The notes beneath the pieces are model-generated. The model made no database searches. It had not been told where the DNA came from and saw nothing but the letters and a program-made list of their open reading frames with translations. The translations under genes and the position numbers were made by a program. Shown here piece by piece: positions 25,629 to 33,032 of a stretch of DNA of 33,394 nt. Each line of letters starts with the position of its first letter. Positions within the stretch are counted from its first letter, which is position 1. This stretch comes from Candidatus Gastranaerophilales bacterium (lineage in GTDB: Bacteria > Cyanobacteriota > Vampirovibrionia > Gastranaerophilales > JANQFW01). The stretch covers positions 1-33,394 of the forward strand of contig JANQLL010000006.1 in assembly GCA_028280605.1 (NCBI GenBank), given 5' to 3'.

Positions 25629-25903
25629 TCTTTTCCCTCCAATAATTTGATAATTTCTTTCACATAATCATTTGATAACTTATAGCATACAAAACCACCT
25701 TTTCTAAAATTTTCGATAACCCCCGCATGTTTTAGAATATTTAAATGCTGAGATACATTAGGCTGAGAAATACCTAATTTTTCTACCATAGTGCTAACAT
25801 TACAATTTTCTTTATGCATCAATCCCATTACAATTTTTAGTCGTACAGGATGTGCAAGAGCCTTAAACATTTCAGCAGTATTATTTAAATTTTCATCATT
25901 CAT
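25616..25903 (-). CDS. ArsR/SmtB-family transcriptional regulator
   Basis: 95 residues, a typical single winged-helix ArsR protein: MFKALAHPVRLKIVMGLM, then KLGISQPNVSQHLNILKHAG as the recognition helix and RKGGFVCYKL as the wing. Metal-sensing ArsR members carry a CxC pair before the recognition helix. Here only one cysteine is found there (ENCNV), plus one in the wing and one near the C-terminus (KECSG), so the signal may be redox or a thiol-binding species. AAGG lies 7 nt before ATG. A long palindrome just upstream (25918-25949) suits autoregulation of the operon. Confidence 0.92.
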   Translation of the reverse strand: MNDENLNNTAEMFKALAHPVRLKIVMGLMHKENCNVSTMVEKLGISQPNVSQHLNILKHAGVIENFRKGGFVCYKLSNDYVKEIIKLLEGKECSG

Positions 25904-25917
25904 TTTTAAACCTTTTT

Positions 25918-25949
25918 ATAATGATATTATTATATTATTATATCATTAT
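25918..25949. promoter_or_regulatory. Palindromic operator upstream of arsR
   Basis: ATAATGATAT (25918-25927) and ATATCATTAT (25940-25949) are perfect inverted 10-mers separated by 12 AT bases. The TGATAT-N12-ATATCA core has the size and spacing of ArsR/SmtB operators. It contains candidate -10 sequences and starts 15 nt from the arsR ATG. Confidence 0.7.
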
Positions 25950-25987
25950 GAGGAAATATTTCAATGTTTTTTAAGAACTTTAAAAAA

Positions 25988-26035
25988 TTATTTTTGAGGC
26001 AAATTAGGGTTTGCTATTGGTGTGCTTGTAGCCAT
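25988..26035 (-). other. Short out-of-frame extension after the Pro/Met-rich gene
   Basis: Right after the stop of the Pro/Met-rich gene, another frame encodes MATSTPIANPNLPQK to a TAA at 25988. Its Pro/Asn/Thr composition matches that gene's own N-terminal half. It could be the original C-terminus separated by a frameshift, or chance. GGAAAA is directly before its ATG. Confidence 0.25.
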
Positions 26036-26054
26036 TTTTCCTGTAATATTGCTA

Positions 26055-26675
26055 CTAAGGAGAAGGTAGGATTCCTCCGGCTCCTGCCATACCTGCTATT
26101 TTTCCTGCGCTTGCTGCTTGCATACCTGGCATTCCTCCAGGTATCATACCCGGCATCCCCATCCCAGGAAGTCCTGTTCCTCCTAGTGGTTTCATTGGTG
26201 GAGATGTAGTCATCTGCGCGATTGAAGGTAATGAAGGCATACCTGCTACGCCTGCTGCTTGCATACCTGGCATTCCTCCAGGAGTCATTCCCGGCATTCC
26301 ATTCATTTCTCCAGGTGTCATACCTGGCATGCCCATTCCAGGAAGTCCTGTTGCTCCTAATGGTTTCATTGGAGGAGGTGTAGTCATTTGTGCGATTGAA
26401 GGTAATGGTGGCATTCCTCCTGTGCCTGCTGATGCCATACTAGGCATTTTATCTTGAGGTATTGGTGCTGGACCCATCTGAGAAAATGGAGTTGGTCCAG
26501 TTAATCCAGCTTGTGTTGGATTATGCATTGATGCTTGACTCATAGGCATTGGCATAGGTGCTTGTGCCTGCATTGGATTTGTAAATATTGAAGCTGCTTG
26601 AGGGTTTTGTGTAATTAAAGGTAATTTAGTTTGTAAAGTCTTAGTTTGTAATAATCTGTTTGGATTTACTAACAA
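26055..26675 (-). CDS. Pro/Met/Gly-rich repeat protein, unknown function
   Basis: 206 residues of low complexity. The start is a TTG with GAGGAG 6 nt upstream. The first 45 residues are ordinary polar sequence. Next comes an M/P/Q-rich stretch (APMPMPMSQASM), then two copies of a 40-50 residue unit containing PSIAQMTT-PPMKPLG-TGLPGMGMPGM and PGGMPGMQAA. The first unit in the protein has an 11-residue internal duplication (TPGEMNGMPGM). No signal peptide, cysteine or membrane segment is visible; it is likely disordered. The high methionine content (about one in seven) recalls metal-binding or oxidant-scavenging disordered proteins, but that is speculation. GC content is higher than its surroundings. 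Confidence 0.7.
   Translation of the reverse strand: MLVNPNRLLQTKTLQTKLPLITQNPQAASIFTNPMQAQAPMPMPMSQASMHNPTQAGLTGPTPFSQMGPAPIPQDKMPSMASAGTGGMPPLPSIAQMTTPPPMKPLGATGLPGMGMPGMTPGEMNGMPGMTPGGMPGMQAAGVAGMPSLPSIAQMTTSPPMKPLGGTGLPGMGMPGMIPGGMPGMQAASAGKIAGMAGAGGILPSP
26113..26413. repeat. Two long direct repeats within the Pro/Met-rich gene
   Basis: Copy one starts at 26113 and copy two at 26254, both with GCTGCTTGCATACCTGGCAT, and each ends with ATTGAAGGTAATG. Copy two is 33 nt longer through an in-frame internal duplication. The high similarity at DNA level suggests recent expansion. Confidence 0.85.
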
Positions 26676-27090
26676 TGCTCTCTCCTCATAATAATATTTA
26701 TTCTGGTTCTAACATATGGTTTTACGAAAGAATGAATTGAATATATTGAAAAAATTACTTTTAAAGGTAATATCTCTATCTGTCTTTAATAATTAAATAA
26801 TTCAAGTTAATTAAAGGAATAAAGACAAATATGCATTATGTTAATATGTTTATTTGCTAACTCGTATTTAATTCAAATAATTAATATATATACATTTTTA
26901 ATATTTTGCTAACTATGACTCTCTTGTTAATATAAAAACAAAAGGGTTTTATAAATTGCTCCTGGATTTTTTTAGGTAACGAATTATTACAAAATTAGTA
27001 TTTCTACTTTTTAATAGCCTGCAAATATTTCAAAAAAATGTTAAAATATATAATAAGTGTATATTTATAATTCAAAAGGTAAGGCTAAAA
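26676..27090. other. AT-rich intergenic region, nothing recognisable
   Basis: Divergent promoter region between the Pro/Met-rich gene (-) and the hypothetical gene (+). I see no ORF, RNA or strong hairpin. Confidence 0.5.
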
Positions 27091-27552
27091 ATGCAACTAA
27101 ACCAATATGTCAAAAATGTATGTCTTATTTTGTGGAATATGATTGCATTTCTATGTCCGGTTATTTTACAAAATAATATCCGAGAAAAAGAAATAACTTC
27201 TTTTTCTGATTTTGTGCGTGTTGATAAATATTTAAAAGCTATATATAAGAATTTAAAGGAATTAATATATAAAATAAAATCACAAGATAATAATAATAAA
27301 GCTGCCGAAAGTTCGACAGTTGTAAATAATATATATCAAAGAAAAAATTCTGTATTAAACAGAATAAACAATAATAATAAAACAGTAAATCAAGCATTAA
27401 ATAATGCTAATTTGCTATATATCAAGAGATTAAAGGATGCGCTAGCCACGCAAATTTTAATTTCAAAACAGCACTTTTTCCGCTTAGGGGATAAGTGTGA
27501 CCTTTTATACCCTTTTCTAAGCAAAAATTATTGCAGTCAATATATTTTTTAA
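27091..27552 (+). CDS. Hypothetical protein with N-terminal hydrophobic segment
   Basis: 153 residues, not recognised. Residues 8-27 (KNVCLILWNMIAFLCPVILQ) form one hydrophobic segment near the N-terminus, a membrane anchor or uncleaved signal. The rest is basic, Asn/Lys-rich and probably helical (about 55-125), ending in an aromatic, cysteine-containing tail. AAGGTAAGG lies 6 nt before ATG. It is followed by a strong terminator at 27619-27659. Base composition resembles the neighbourhood. Confidence 0.6.
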   Translation: MQLNQYVKNVCLILWNMIAFLCPVILQNNIREKEITSFSDFVRVDKYLKAIYKNLKELIYKIKSQDNNNKAAESSTVVNNIYQRKNSVLNRINNNNKTVNQALNNANLLYIKRLKDALATQILISKQHFFRLGDKCDLLYPFLSKNYCSQYIF

Positions 27553-27618
27553 TTTTTACATCACATACAGTTGAATATTTTTTTTGGCTCTCTTTAAGGC
27601 TAAAAGAAGCAAATTTTG

Positions 27619-27659
27619 TAATGGATGCATTTCTAACACTTAGAAAGCATCCATTTTTA
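27619..27659 (+). terminator. Intrinsic terminator after the hypothetical gene
   Basis: ATGGATGC (27621-27628) pairs with GCATCCAT (27647-27654), extended inward by TTTCTAA with TTAGAAA, followed by TTTTACATGTTTTT. Confidence 0.8.
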
Positions 27660-27746
27660 CATGTTTTTATATTTTTTGTTAATTAAATTCGAGATTTTTA
27701 AAATAATATTTTTATAATCAATATATAATAATCACTATTAGATTTA

Positions 27747-27755
27747 TGATATATT
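27747..27755 (+). promoter_or_regulatory. Candidate extended -10 promoter for the peptide mRNA
   Basis: TG-A-TATATT (27747-27755) is an extended -10 box; transcription would begin near 27762, about 33 nt before the long-range stem. No clear -35. Confidence 0.4.
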
Positions 27756-27839
27756 ATAAACAATAAAATGAAATTAACTGATTGAACATTGACAACTTAA
27801 TATGGAAGCCCGCCCTCTGGCTAGAAAGGAGGGATTCGG

Positions 27840-27932
27840 TTGAAGCTTAAAGTAGAAAAGTTCAAGCTTGAGCTTAGTAAAAAAGAGCTGTTACTCGCAA
27901 TAACAACTCTTTCAATACTACTAATGCTTTAA
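27840..27932 (+). CDS. 30-residue Lys-rich/hydrophobic peptide, candidate type I toxin
   Basis: ORF of 30 codons starting with TTG, with GGAGGG 6 nt upstream, one of the best ribosome sites in the window. The first half is amphipathic and lysine-rich (KLKVEKFKLELSKK) and the second half hydrophobic (ELLLAITTLSILLML), a layout typical of small membrane-acting peptides. The ribosome site is buried: CCCTC (27813-27817) pairs with GAGGG (27829-27833), and CCG (27810-27812) with CGG (27837-27839) just before the start codon. The ORF lies between two arms of a 12-bp long-range inverted repeat (27795-27806 and 27965-27976). An antisense unit overlaps its 3' half. This is the arrangement of type I toxin mRNAs. 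No match to a named toxin family is claimed. An end structure of an IS200/IS605-like element is an alternative for the hairpins. Confidence 0.6.
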   Translation: MKLKVEKFKLELSKKELLLAITTLSILLML

Positions 27933-27970
27933 TTGAAATCGGGGGTGAGAACTTCTTGCCCCCGTCCATA
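27879..27970 (-). ncRNA. Candidate antisense RNA (antitoxin) to the small peptide mRNA
   Basis: On the minus strand a consensus extended -10 box TGATATAAT (27985-27977) would start RNA near 27970. The transcript runs back over the GC hairpin and the last third to half of the ORF. It meets GAGTTGTTA / TAACAGCTC (27909-27901 and 27893-27885, one wobble) followed by six T, an intrinsic terminator. The product would be about 90 nt and perfectly complementary to the peptide mRNA. Confidence 0.55.
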
Positions 27971-28065
27971 TTAAGTATTATATCAATTTATCACCATCTT
28001 TTAAACCCCAGTTCTTCAAATATTTTCAAAGTGCAACAAAAGTAAAAAATAATTAATGTCTATTA

Positions 28066-28071
28066 TATAAT
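28066..28071 (+). promoter_or_regulatory. -10 box directly before the uvrB start
   Basis: Consensus TATAAT ends 6 nt before the ATG at 28078, so a transcript from it would begin at or next to the start codon. There is no ribosome site upstream of the ATG and no convincing -35. Confidence 0.45.
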
Positions 28072-28077
28072 ATAACT

Positions 28078-30108
28078 ATGACTAGGATGAAGATACAAAC
28101 AGAAATGAAACGTCCCTTAAAGGTAGTCTGCGAACACTCACCCGCAGGCGATCAACCTAAGGCTATAGAACAATTGACCGAAGGTATACACCAGGGATAT
28201 GATGCTCAGACTTTATTGGGGGCAACAGGTTCCGGTAAAACATTTACAGTTGCAAATGTTATAGAGCAAGTGCAAAAGCCAACACTAATAATGGCACATA
28301 ATAAAACCCTTGCAGCCCAGCTTTATAATGAAATGAAAGAGTTACTGCCAAATAACGCAGTTGAGTATTTCATAAGCTATTATGATTACTATCAACCAGA
28401 GGCATATATACCTAGTTCTGATACATATATTGAAAAATCAGCAACAATCAATGAAGAAATAGATAGAATGCGTCACAGTACAACAAGAAGCCTGTTTGAA
28501 AGACGTGATGTAGTAGTAGTAGCAAGTGTAAGCTGCATATATGGTTTGGGTTTGCCTGAAAATTACCTAAAAGGCGCAATAAAGATTTCAGTAGGTGATT
28601 TTTTAGAGCGTGACGACCTTTTAAGGCACCTGGTGGATGTTCACTATGAAAGAAATGATATTGAGTTGAAAAGAGGTGTCTTCAGGGCAAGAGGCGATGT
28701 TGTAGAGATACAGCCGGCCTATGAAAATGATATTACGCGGGTTCAATTTTTCGGCGATGAAATCGAAAAAATAACACGTATAAACGGCACCACTGGTGAA
28801 GTATTAGGGTTTTGCGAAGATGAAATGATTTTTCCGGCAGTGCATTATCTTGCAGGGGACGGAGATGTGCACGATGTCTGCAAACTGATAGACAGAGATT
28901 TAAAAATAAGAGTTAATGAGCTGGAAAGCGAAAATAAAATTTTAGAGTCTCAACGGCTTATTCAGCGTACAAAGCACGATATAGAAATGATTAAAGAAGT
29001 CGGCTATTGCAATGGCATAGAAAATTATTCAAGATTGTTTGAAGGTAGAGAGCCTGGTACACCGCCGGCGACATTACTAGATTATTTTCCTGACGACTTT
29101 TTGCTTGTAATAGATGAATCTCATGTTACCATTCCTCAATTAAGAGGTATGTATAATGGGGATTTTGCCCGTAAAAATGTTTTAATAGATTATGGCTTCA
29201 GGCTTCCTTGTGCAAGGGACAATAGACCCCTTAAAAGCGAAGAGTTCTGGGATCGAGTAGGGCAAAAGATTTTTGTTTCTGCTACGCCGGGTGATTTTGA
29301 AACAAATCAATCTGACTTAATTGTAGAGCAAATTATCAGGCCAACCGGGCTTGTTGATCCGGAAATAGAAATAAGGCCTATTGCTAATCAGGTTGATGAC
29401 TTGATCGGCGAGATCAAAATTCGTGCTGAGAAAAATGAAAGAATTCTAATTACCACCTTAACAAAAAAAATGGCAGAAGATTTATCTGATTATTTCTTGC
29501 AACTAGGCATAAGAGGGCGTTATTTGCATAGTGATATCAGCTCTATTGAAAGAGTAGAAATCCTTAGAGATTTAAGGCTTGGTGAGTTTGATGTATTAAT
29601 CGGGGTTAATTTATTAAGAGAAGGTTTGGATTTGCCTGAGGTTACTCTTGTTGCAATTATGGATGCGGATAAAGAAGGATTTTTAAGATCAGAAACCAGT
29701 TTGGTTCAAACAATAGGTCGTGCAGCTCGTAATGCTTGTGGTAAAGTTATTATGTATGCGGACAAAATGACAGGCAGCATCCAGAAAGCAAAAGGTGAAA
29801 CCGAAAGAAGGCGTAAGCTTCAGCTTGAATATAATAAAAGGCATAATATTGTACCTAAAACTATTGTTAAGAGTATATCTAACAATCTGTTAGAGCTTGT
29901 TAATAATTATAGAAACGTAGAAGACGTTATTGCTGAGCAAATGGCGGAAGTTAACGCTAAAGTGGATGATTTACCTAAAATTATTGATAAGTTAGAAAAA
30001 GATATGCACGCCGCAGCAAAGCTTTTAGACTTTGAACGAGCTGCAGAATTAAGGGATCAGTTGAAAAACTTGAGAGAAACCTATAAAGCAGCAAGGAATA
30101 AAAAATAA
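28078..30108 (+). CDS. uvrB: UvrABC system protein B (excinuclease helicase subunit)
   Basis: 676 residues, normal UvrB length. UvrB verifies DNA damage handed over by UvrA and loads UvrC in nucleotide excision repair. Walker [15 protein letters not shown] (Lys54); the damage-sensing beta-hairpin region [37 protein letters not shown] as motif [17 protein letters not shown]; helicase lobe [20 protein letters not shown] and QTIGRAARN; and a C-terminal UVR domain ([26 protein letters not shown]) that contacts UvrC. The first ATG has no ribosome site but TATAAT just upstream, which suggests a leaderless mRNA. Internal ATGs at residues 4 and 10 are alternatives. uvrA and uvrC are not in the window. 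Confidence 0.97.
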   Translation: MTRMKIQTEMKRPLKVVCEHSPAGDQPKAIEQLTEGIHQGYDAQTLLGATGSGKTFTVANVIEQVQKPTLIMAHNKTLAAQLYNEMKELLPNNAVEYFISYYDYYQPEAYIPSSDTYIEKSATINEEIDRMRHSTTRSLFERRDVVVVASVSCIYGLGLPENYLKGAIKISVGDFLERDDLLRHLVDVHYERNDIELKRGVFRARGDVVEIQPAYENDITRVQFFGDEIEKITRINGTTGEVLGFCEDEMIFPAVHYLAGDGDVHDVCKLIDRDLKIRVNELESENKILESQRLIQRTKHDIEMIKEVGYCNGIENYSRLFEGREPGTPPATLLDYFPDDFLLVIDESHVTIPQLRGMYNGDFARKNVLIDYGFRLPCARDNRPLKSEEFWDRVGQKIFVSATPGDFETNQSDLIVEQIIRPTGLVDPEIEIRPIANQVDDLIGEIKIRAEKNERILITTLTKKMAEDLSDYFLQLGIRGRYLHSDISSIERVEILRDLRLGEFDVLIGVNLLREGLDLPEVTLVAIMDADKEGFLRSETSLVQTIGRAARNACGKVIMYADKMTGSIQKAKGETERRRKLQLEYNKRHNIVPKTIVKSISNNLLELVNNYRNVEDVIAEQMAEVNAKVDDLPKIIDKLEKDMHAAAKLLDFERAAELRDQLKNLRETYKAARNKK

Positions 30109-30205
30109 AATTTAAACTCTAGAGAAATTTAAATATTACAGAATTTTAATAAATTTTTATTTAATTAAGTTGTCTGGTAATATTAATTTGGAGGAGTTTT
30201 GGGGA

Positions 30206-30493
30206 GTGAGAGCTTTGAGAGCTACAACGTATAAAACCAAGAAGAAAAAATTTGATATTTTTAGAACGTTTGAAATATTTAATTCTGAACCTGTTCACTT
30301 TATGAGTCCTGATTTTGTTAATATGGTATTGGTTGAGACTGAAAACTTTTTTATGTCAAAATCATGTTTAAAAACTGACTTAAAAAGAGATAATCTTTTT
30401 CAGATATCAGTCTTTAATAACAGAAAATTGTTTAACATCTTAACCGAAGCGTGGAAAAGACGAAATAGTAGAAAAGTAGAACATGAAAATTAA
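30206..30493 (+). CDS. Small hypothetical protein upstream of and overlapping engB
   Basis: 95 residues, not recognised. The frame is open from a TTG at 30170, but a GTG at 30206 has GGAGGAG 9 nt upstream and is the better start. The protein is basic with an aromatic-rich middle (FDIFRTFEIFNSEPVHF) and a positively charged end (AWKRRNSRK); no signal or membrane segment. Its last 11 nt overlap the start of engB, which has only a weak ribosome site of its own, so engB is probably translated by coupling to this gene. That supports it being real despite the lack of known relatives. Confidence 0.6.
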   Translation: MRALRATTYKTKKKKFDIFRTFEIFNSEPVHFMSPDFVNMVLVETENFFMSKSCLKTDLKRDNLFQISVFNNRKLFNILTEAWKRRNSRKVEHEN

Positions 30494-31055
30494 AACAGCA
30501 GAATTTGTATTAAGTGCGCCTACATTAGCAGATTGTCCAGATTTTGGACTGCCTGAGATTGCTATGATCGGTCGGTCTAATGTAGGCAAATCGTCATTTA
30601 TAAATGCGATACTTAATCGAAAAAAAATAGCAAAAACAAGCAATACACCCGGTAAAACACGTTTAATAAACTTGTATAAAATTAATGAAGAGTTTGTTAT
30701 AGCAGATTTGCCGGGCTATGGCTATGCAAAGGTTTCTAAAGTAGAACAGCAAAAATGGCAGAAGAATTTGCAGGAATATTTATTAAAAAGAGATACATTA
30801 AGAGCTGTTATTCAGCTTATTGACATTAGGCATGATGTACAAAAAAATGATTTACAGATGAGAGAATGGTTAGAACATCACGAAATACCTATTGTTACGG
30901 TAGCAACAAAGGCTGATACCCTGTCAAAAAATGATGTGTATAAATCAAAGCAAAAGATTGCACGTGTACTAAATACTGAGGTTATAGAGTTTTCTGCAAA
31001 GTCTAAGTTAAACACTGAGCAATCTTTACAGGTTATAGAAGAAATTATTAAATAA
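30483..31055 (+). CDS. engB: Ribosome biogenesis GTPase EngB (YsxC/YihA)
   Basis: 190 residues, TrmE-Era-EngA-YsxC family GTPase needed for maturation of the large ribosomal subunit. P-loop GRSNVGKSSFINA (Lys36, Ser37), switch region SNTPGKTRLINLY, DLPGYGYAKVSK (G3, DxxG), the G4 motif TKAD in VATKADTLSK, and ending FSAKSK (G5). Full length. Its start overlaps the upstream small ORF by 11 nt. Confidence 0.95.
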   Translation: MKIKTAEFVLSAPTLADCPDFGLPEIAMIGRSNVGKSSFINAILNRKKIAKTSNTPGKTRLINLYKINEEFVIADLPGYGYAKVSKVEQQKWQKNLQEYLLKRDTLRAVIQLIDIRHDVQKNDLQMREWLEHHEIPIVTVATKADTLSKNDVYKSKQKIARVLNTEVIEFSAKSKLNTEQSLQVIEEIIK

Positions 31056-31073
31056 AAAACTGAAAAGCAATAA

Positions 31074-31099
31074 TCTTAATAAGAATAATATTATTAAGA
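31074..31099. promoter_or_regulatory. Inverted repeat upstream of rubrerythrin, possible operator
   Basis: TCTTAATAA (31074-31082) and TTATTAAGA (31091-31099) are perfect inverted 9-mers, and the interior contains the palindrome AATAATATTATT. It lies 36 nt before the rubrerythrin ATG. AT-rich inverted repeats of this kind resemble PerR/Fur-type boxes. It lacks a T tract on the plus strand, so terminator is less likely, though on the minus strand it is followed by T-rich DNA. Confidence 0.4.
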
Positions 31100-31135
31100 A
31101 AAAATAGATAGATAGAAGGATAAAAGGATAAGTAG

Positions 31136-31675
31136 ATGGAACTAAAAGGATCAAAGACAGAAAAAAATTTGCAAACAGCATTTGCTGGAGAATCACAAGC
31201 TAGAAATAAGTATACTTATTATTCTTCAATAGCAAAAACAGAAGGATATGTACAAATTGCTAAATTCTTTGAAGATACCGCGAACAATGAAAAAGAACAT
31301 GCAAAAATTTGGTTTAAGCTATTAAAAGGTGGGCAAATACCTGATACAATTACTAATCTGGAAGATGCTGCAAGCGGTGAAAATTACGAATGGACTGACA
31401 TGTATGTAACTTTTGCAAAAGAAGCAAAAGAAGAAGGTTTTAACAAAATTGCATTTTTATTTGAGCAGGTCGCAAAGATTGAAAAAGAACATGAAGAACG
31501 CTATTTAAAGCTTTTAGCAAATATTAAAGAGGGCAAAGTATTTGAAAAATTGGAAAAAACTACTTGGGAATGTATAAACTGTGGTCACTTAGTAAAAGGA
31601 GAAAAAGCATTAGAAATGTGCCCTGTATGTGCTCATCCTAAAGCATATTTTATGATTAAACCTACAAACTATTAA
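31136..31675 (+). CDS. rbr: Rubrerythrin
   Basis: 179 residues, cytosolic peroxide reductase of anaerobes. The N-terminal ferritin-like diiron four-helix bundle shows [15 protein letters not shown] (Glu19), [13 protein letters not shown] and [15 protein letters not shown] with the metal-binding Glu and His residues. A C-terminal rubredoxin-like domain carries Cys146, Cys149, Cys162 and Cys165 (CINCG, CPVCAHP) for one iron. It reduces hydrogen peroxide to water with electrons from rubredoxin or ferredoxin type donors. AAGGA lies 7 nt before ATG. A possible operator lies just upstream. Confidence 0.96.
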   Translation: MELKGSKTEKNLQTAFAGESQARNKYTYYSSIAKTEGYVQIAKFFEDTANNEKEHAKIWFKLLKGGQIPDTITNLEDAASGENYEWTDMYVTFAKEAKEEGFNKIAFLFEQVAKIEKEHEERYLKLLANIKEGKVFEKLEKTTWECINCGHLVKGEKALEMCPVCAHPKAYFMIKPTNY

Positions 31676-31744
31676 GCAAAAGTACATTAAAAAATAAAAG
31701 TGCGAGCAAGTCCGCAAATCCCAAAAAAATTAGATAATATTATT

Positions 31745-31792
31745 AAAATAGCAGATGGAGTACTTAAAACCTCATCTGCTATTGATTTTATT
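31745..31792. terminator. Intrinsic terminator between convergent genes
   Basis: AATAGCAGATG (31747-31757) pairs perfectly with CATCTGCTATT (31773-31783), followed by GATTTTATT; the stem may extend by AG/CT. Confidence 0.75.
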
Positions 31793-31819
31793 GACAAAAC
31801 TTAGCTAATATTTAATTAA

Positions 31820-32854
31820 CTACTTTTCGAGCGGAGAATAAGCAGGAATATCAAGAACTTTTAGACCATTATTTGTAGCAATTTTTACAAGCTCTTCTAT
31901 ATTATAGAATCTGCAGCTTTCTAATAAAAGGTGTAATTCGGTCCACATATTACCATCAGTGAAAGGCTTTAACATATCAGAAATATTATCTGTACCTATG
32001 CCAATATTAATACCGTATGGAACCATCTCATCAACAGGAGCAATTGAATTATGCGTAGGAGATAATTCTTCAGTGCGTCTGGAATCAATCCAAGCAGTAG
32101 GGCAGGTGATTAAGTTAACATCTGCATCTACCATTTTTTTATAAACATCATGCCTGTAATCAAAGTTATGCGCGCTTAAGGAAATAGAATGAATAGCAGT
32201 TACTCTTCCCTGCATTGAATGTTCAACAGTTTTATCTATTAACTGTTCAGTTTCTTTTTCTTGTGATGTATTAAACTGATCAACGTGTACGTGTAAAGGC
32301 TTGTTATATTTTTTTGCGGTTTCCATTAATATATCAAGGTGCTCATTTTCGTGGCCTTTATCTTTTGCCGGTAGCCCACCGATTATATCAACAAACTCAG
32401 ATCCTATATCAAACCATTTGCGAGCATCCGGATCAATAACACCTTTTAAGGTTTGGTTTATATATTTAATTTTGATATCTTTACTGAACTTTGATCTTAC
32501 CATATCAGCTGCTTGAATACATTTATCGCCTACAACTTCGTCGATGTCAATAAAAGATCCGATAGCTTGAACCCCTTGCTCGATCATATTATCAACTGCG
32601 TAGCACATACGGTCGTATACATCAAAAACAGTTGATTTTCTTTTTATAGAGTCAACTAAAGTCCATTTTTCCTGCAACGTTGCATTTGCAAGGTGCAATG
32701 TGTTAGGAGTAATGGTATAAGCTCTGTCTAAGTGTGCATGTGTATTAACAAACCCGCCATTTTCCCTAATCTTTTCCATTATTATATCTTTTAGCATAAT
32801 TACTTTCTTATTCTTATTCCTAAAATAACAAACTGACTGCTCCTGCATAATCAT
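31820..32854 (-). CDS. Metal-dependent amidohydrolase, cytosine deaminase (CodA)-like
   Basis: 344 residues. I start at the ATG at 32854 because AAGGAGG lies 6 nt upstream; the frame is open nine codons further. TIM-barrel amidohydrolase motifs: NTHAHLDRAYT with the metal-binding HxH (His39, His41), GSFIDIDEV, HVHVDQFN, AIHSIS and IGTDNISD with the catalytic aspartate. The HLD-x-T start, the helical block after it and the HVHVDQ block resemble CodA and related deaminases of the cytosine/isoguanine/triazine group. The exact substrate is open. It lacks the small beta-sandwich N-terminal domain of full CodA (usually above 400 residues). No transporter gene adjoins. A terminator-like leader lies upstream (32921-33066). 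Confidence 0.75.
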   Translation of the reverse strand: MIMQEQSVCYFRNKNKKVIMLKDIIMEKIRENGGFVNTHAHLDRAYTITPNTLHLANATLQEKWTLVDSIKRKSTVFDVYDRMCYAVDNMIEQGVQAIGSFIDIDEVVGDKCIQAADMVRSKFSKDIKIKYINQTLKGVIDPDARKWFDIGSEFVDIIGGLPAKDKGHENEHLDILMETAKKYNKPLHVHVDQFNTSQEKETEQLIDKTVEHSMQGRVTAIHSISLSAHNFDYRHDVYKKMVDADVNLITCPTAWIDSRRTEELSPTHNSIAPVDEMVPYGINIGIGTDNISDMLKPFTDGNMWTELHLLLESCRFYNIEELVKIATNNGLKVLDIPAYSPLEK

Positions 32855-32920
32855 AAGTGGCCTCCTTCCGCTAGAAAGCATAATTGATTACATAAATAAA
32901 ATATCTTTTAAAAGCTTATT

Positions 32921-33032
32921 AAATAAAAAAATAAGAGAGGAAATAAATAACCTCTCTTTAAAAACATTTGTCTTATTATTCAAAATATTTGATTTCAAAA
33001 GAAATAATCGCTTTAAGGATCGAGTATCCCTT
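32921..33032 (-). ncRNA. Candidate small RNA or attenuator leader upstream of the amidohydrolase
   Basis: Minus-strand promoter-like pair TTGACA (33066-33061), 16 nt, AATAAT (33044-33039), then about 110 nt ending in the perfect hairpin AAGAGAGG / CCTCTCTT (32958-32951 and 32940-32933) and a T-rich tract. The amidohydrolase ATG is 67 nt beyond the T tract. This may be a free sRNA or a leader with conditional termination. Smaller hairpins GGAT-N5-ATCC and ATTTC-TTTT-GAAAT lie inside. No known riboswitch consensus recognised. Confidence 0.4.

Larger units (their letters stand above)
27795..27976 (+). other. Structured mRNA element: 12-bp 5'-3' long-range stem enclosing two hairpins
   Basis: ACTTAATATGGA (27795-27806) is perfectly complementary to TCCATATTAAGT (27965-27976). 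Inside lie the hairpin that hides the ribosome site (27810-27839) and a GC-rich hairpin CGGGGG (27941-27946) with CCCCCG (27959-27964), the latter abutting the 3' arm. The fold would lock the full-length transcript, as the 5'-3' interactions of hok and aapA mRNAs do. Confidence 0.65.
27553..28077. other. Intergenic region holding the terminator and the candidate type I module
   Basis: Besides the terminator at 27619-27659 and the structured module at 27747-27985, the last 90 nt before uvrB are AT-rich and contain TATAAT at 28066-28071. Confidence 0.6.

Noticed and set aside
26055..26675. Collagen-like G-x-y protein.
   Set aside because: Glycines do not keep a strict period of three for more than a few units.
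27795..27976. GC-rich hairpins near 27810 and 27941 look like ends of an IS200/IS605 element.
   Set aside because: No tnpA or tnpB remnant lies between them, while ORF, ribosome-site pairing and antisense signals fit an RNA-regulated peptide better. Kept as an alternative.
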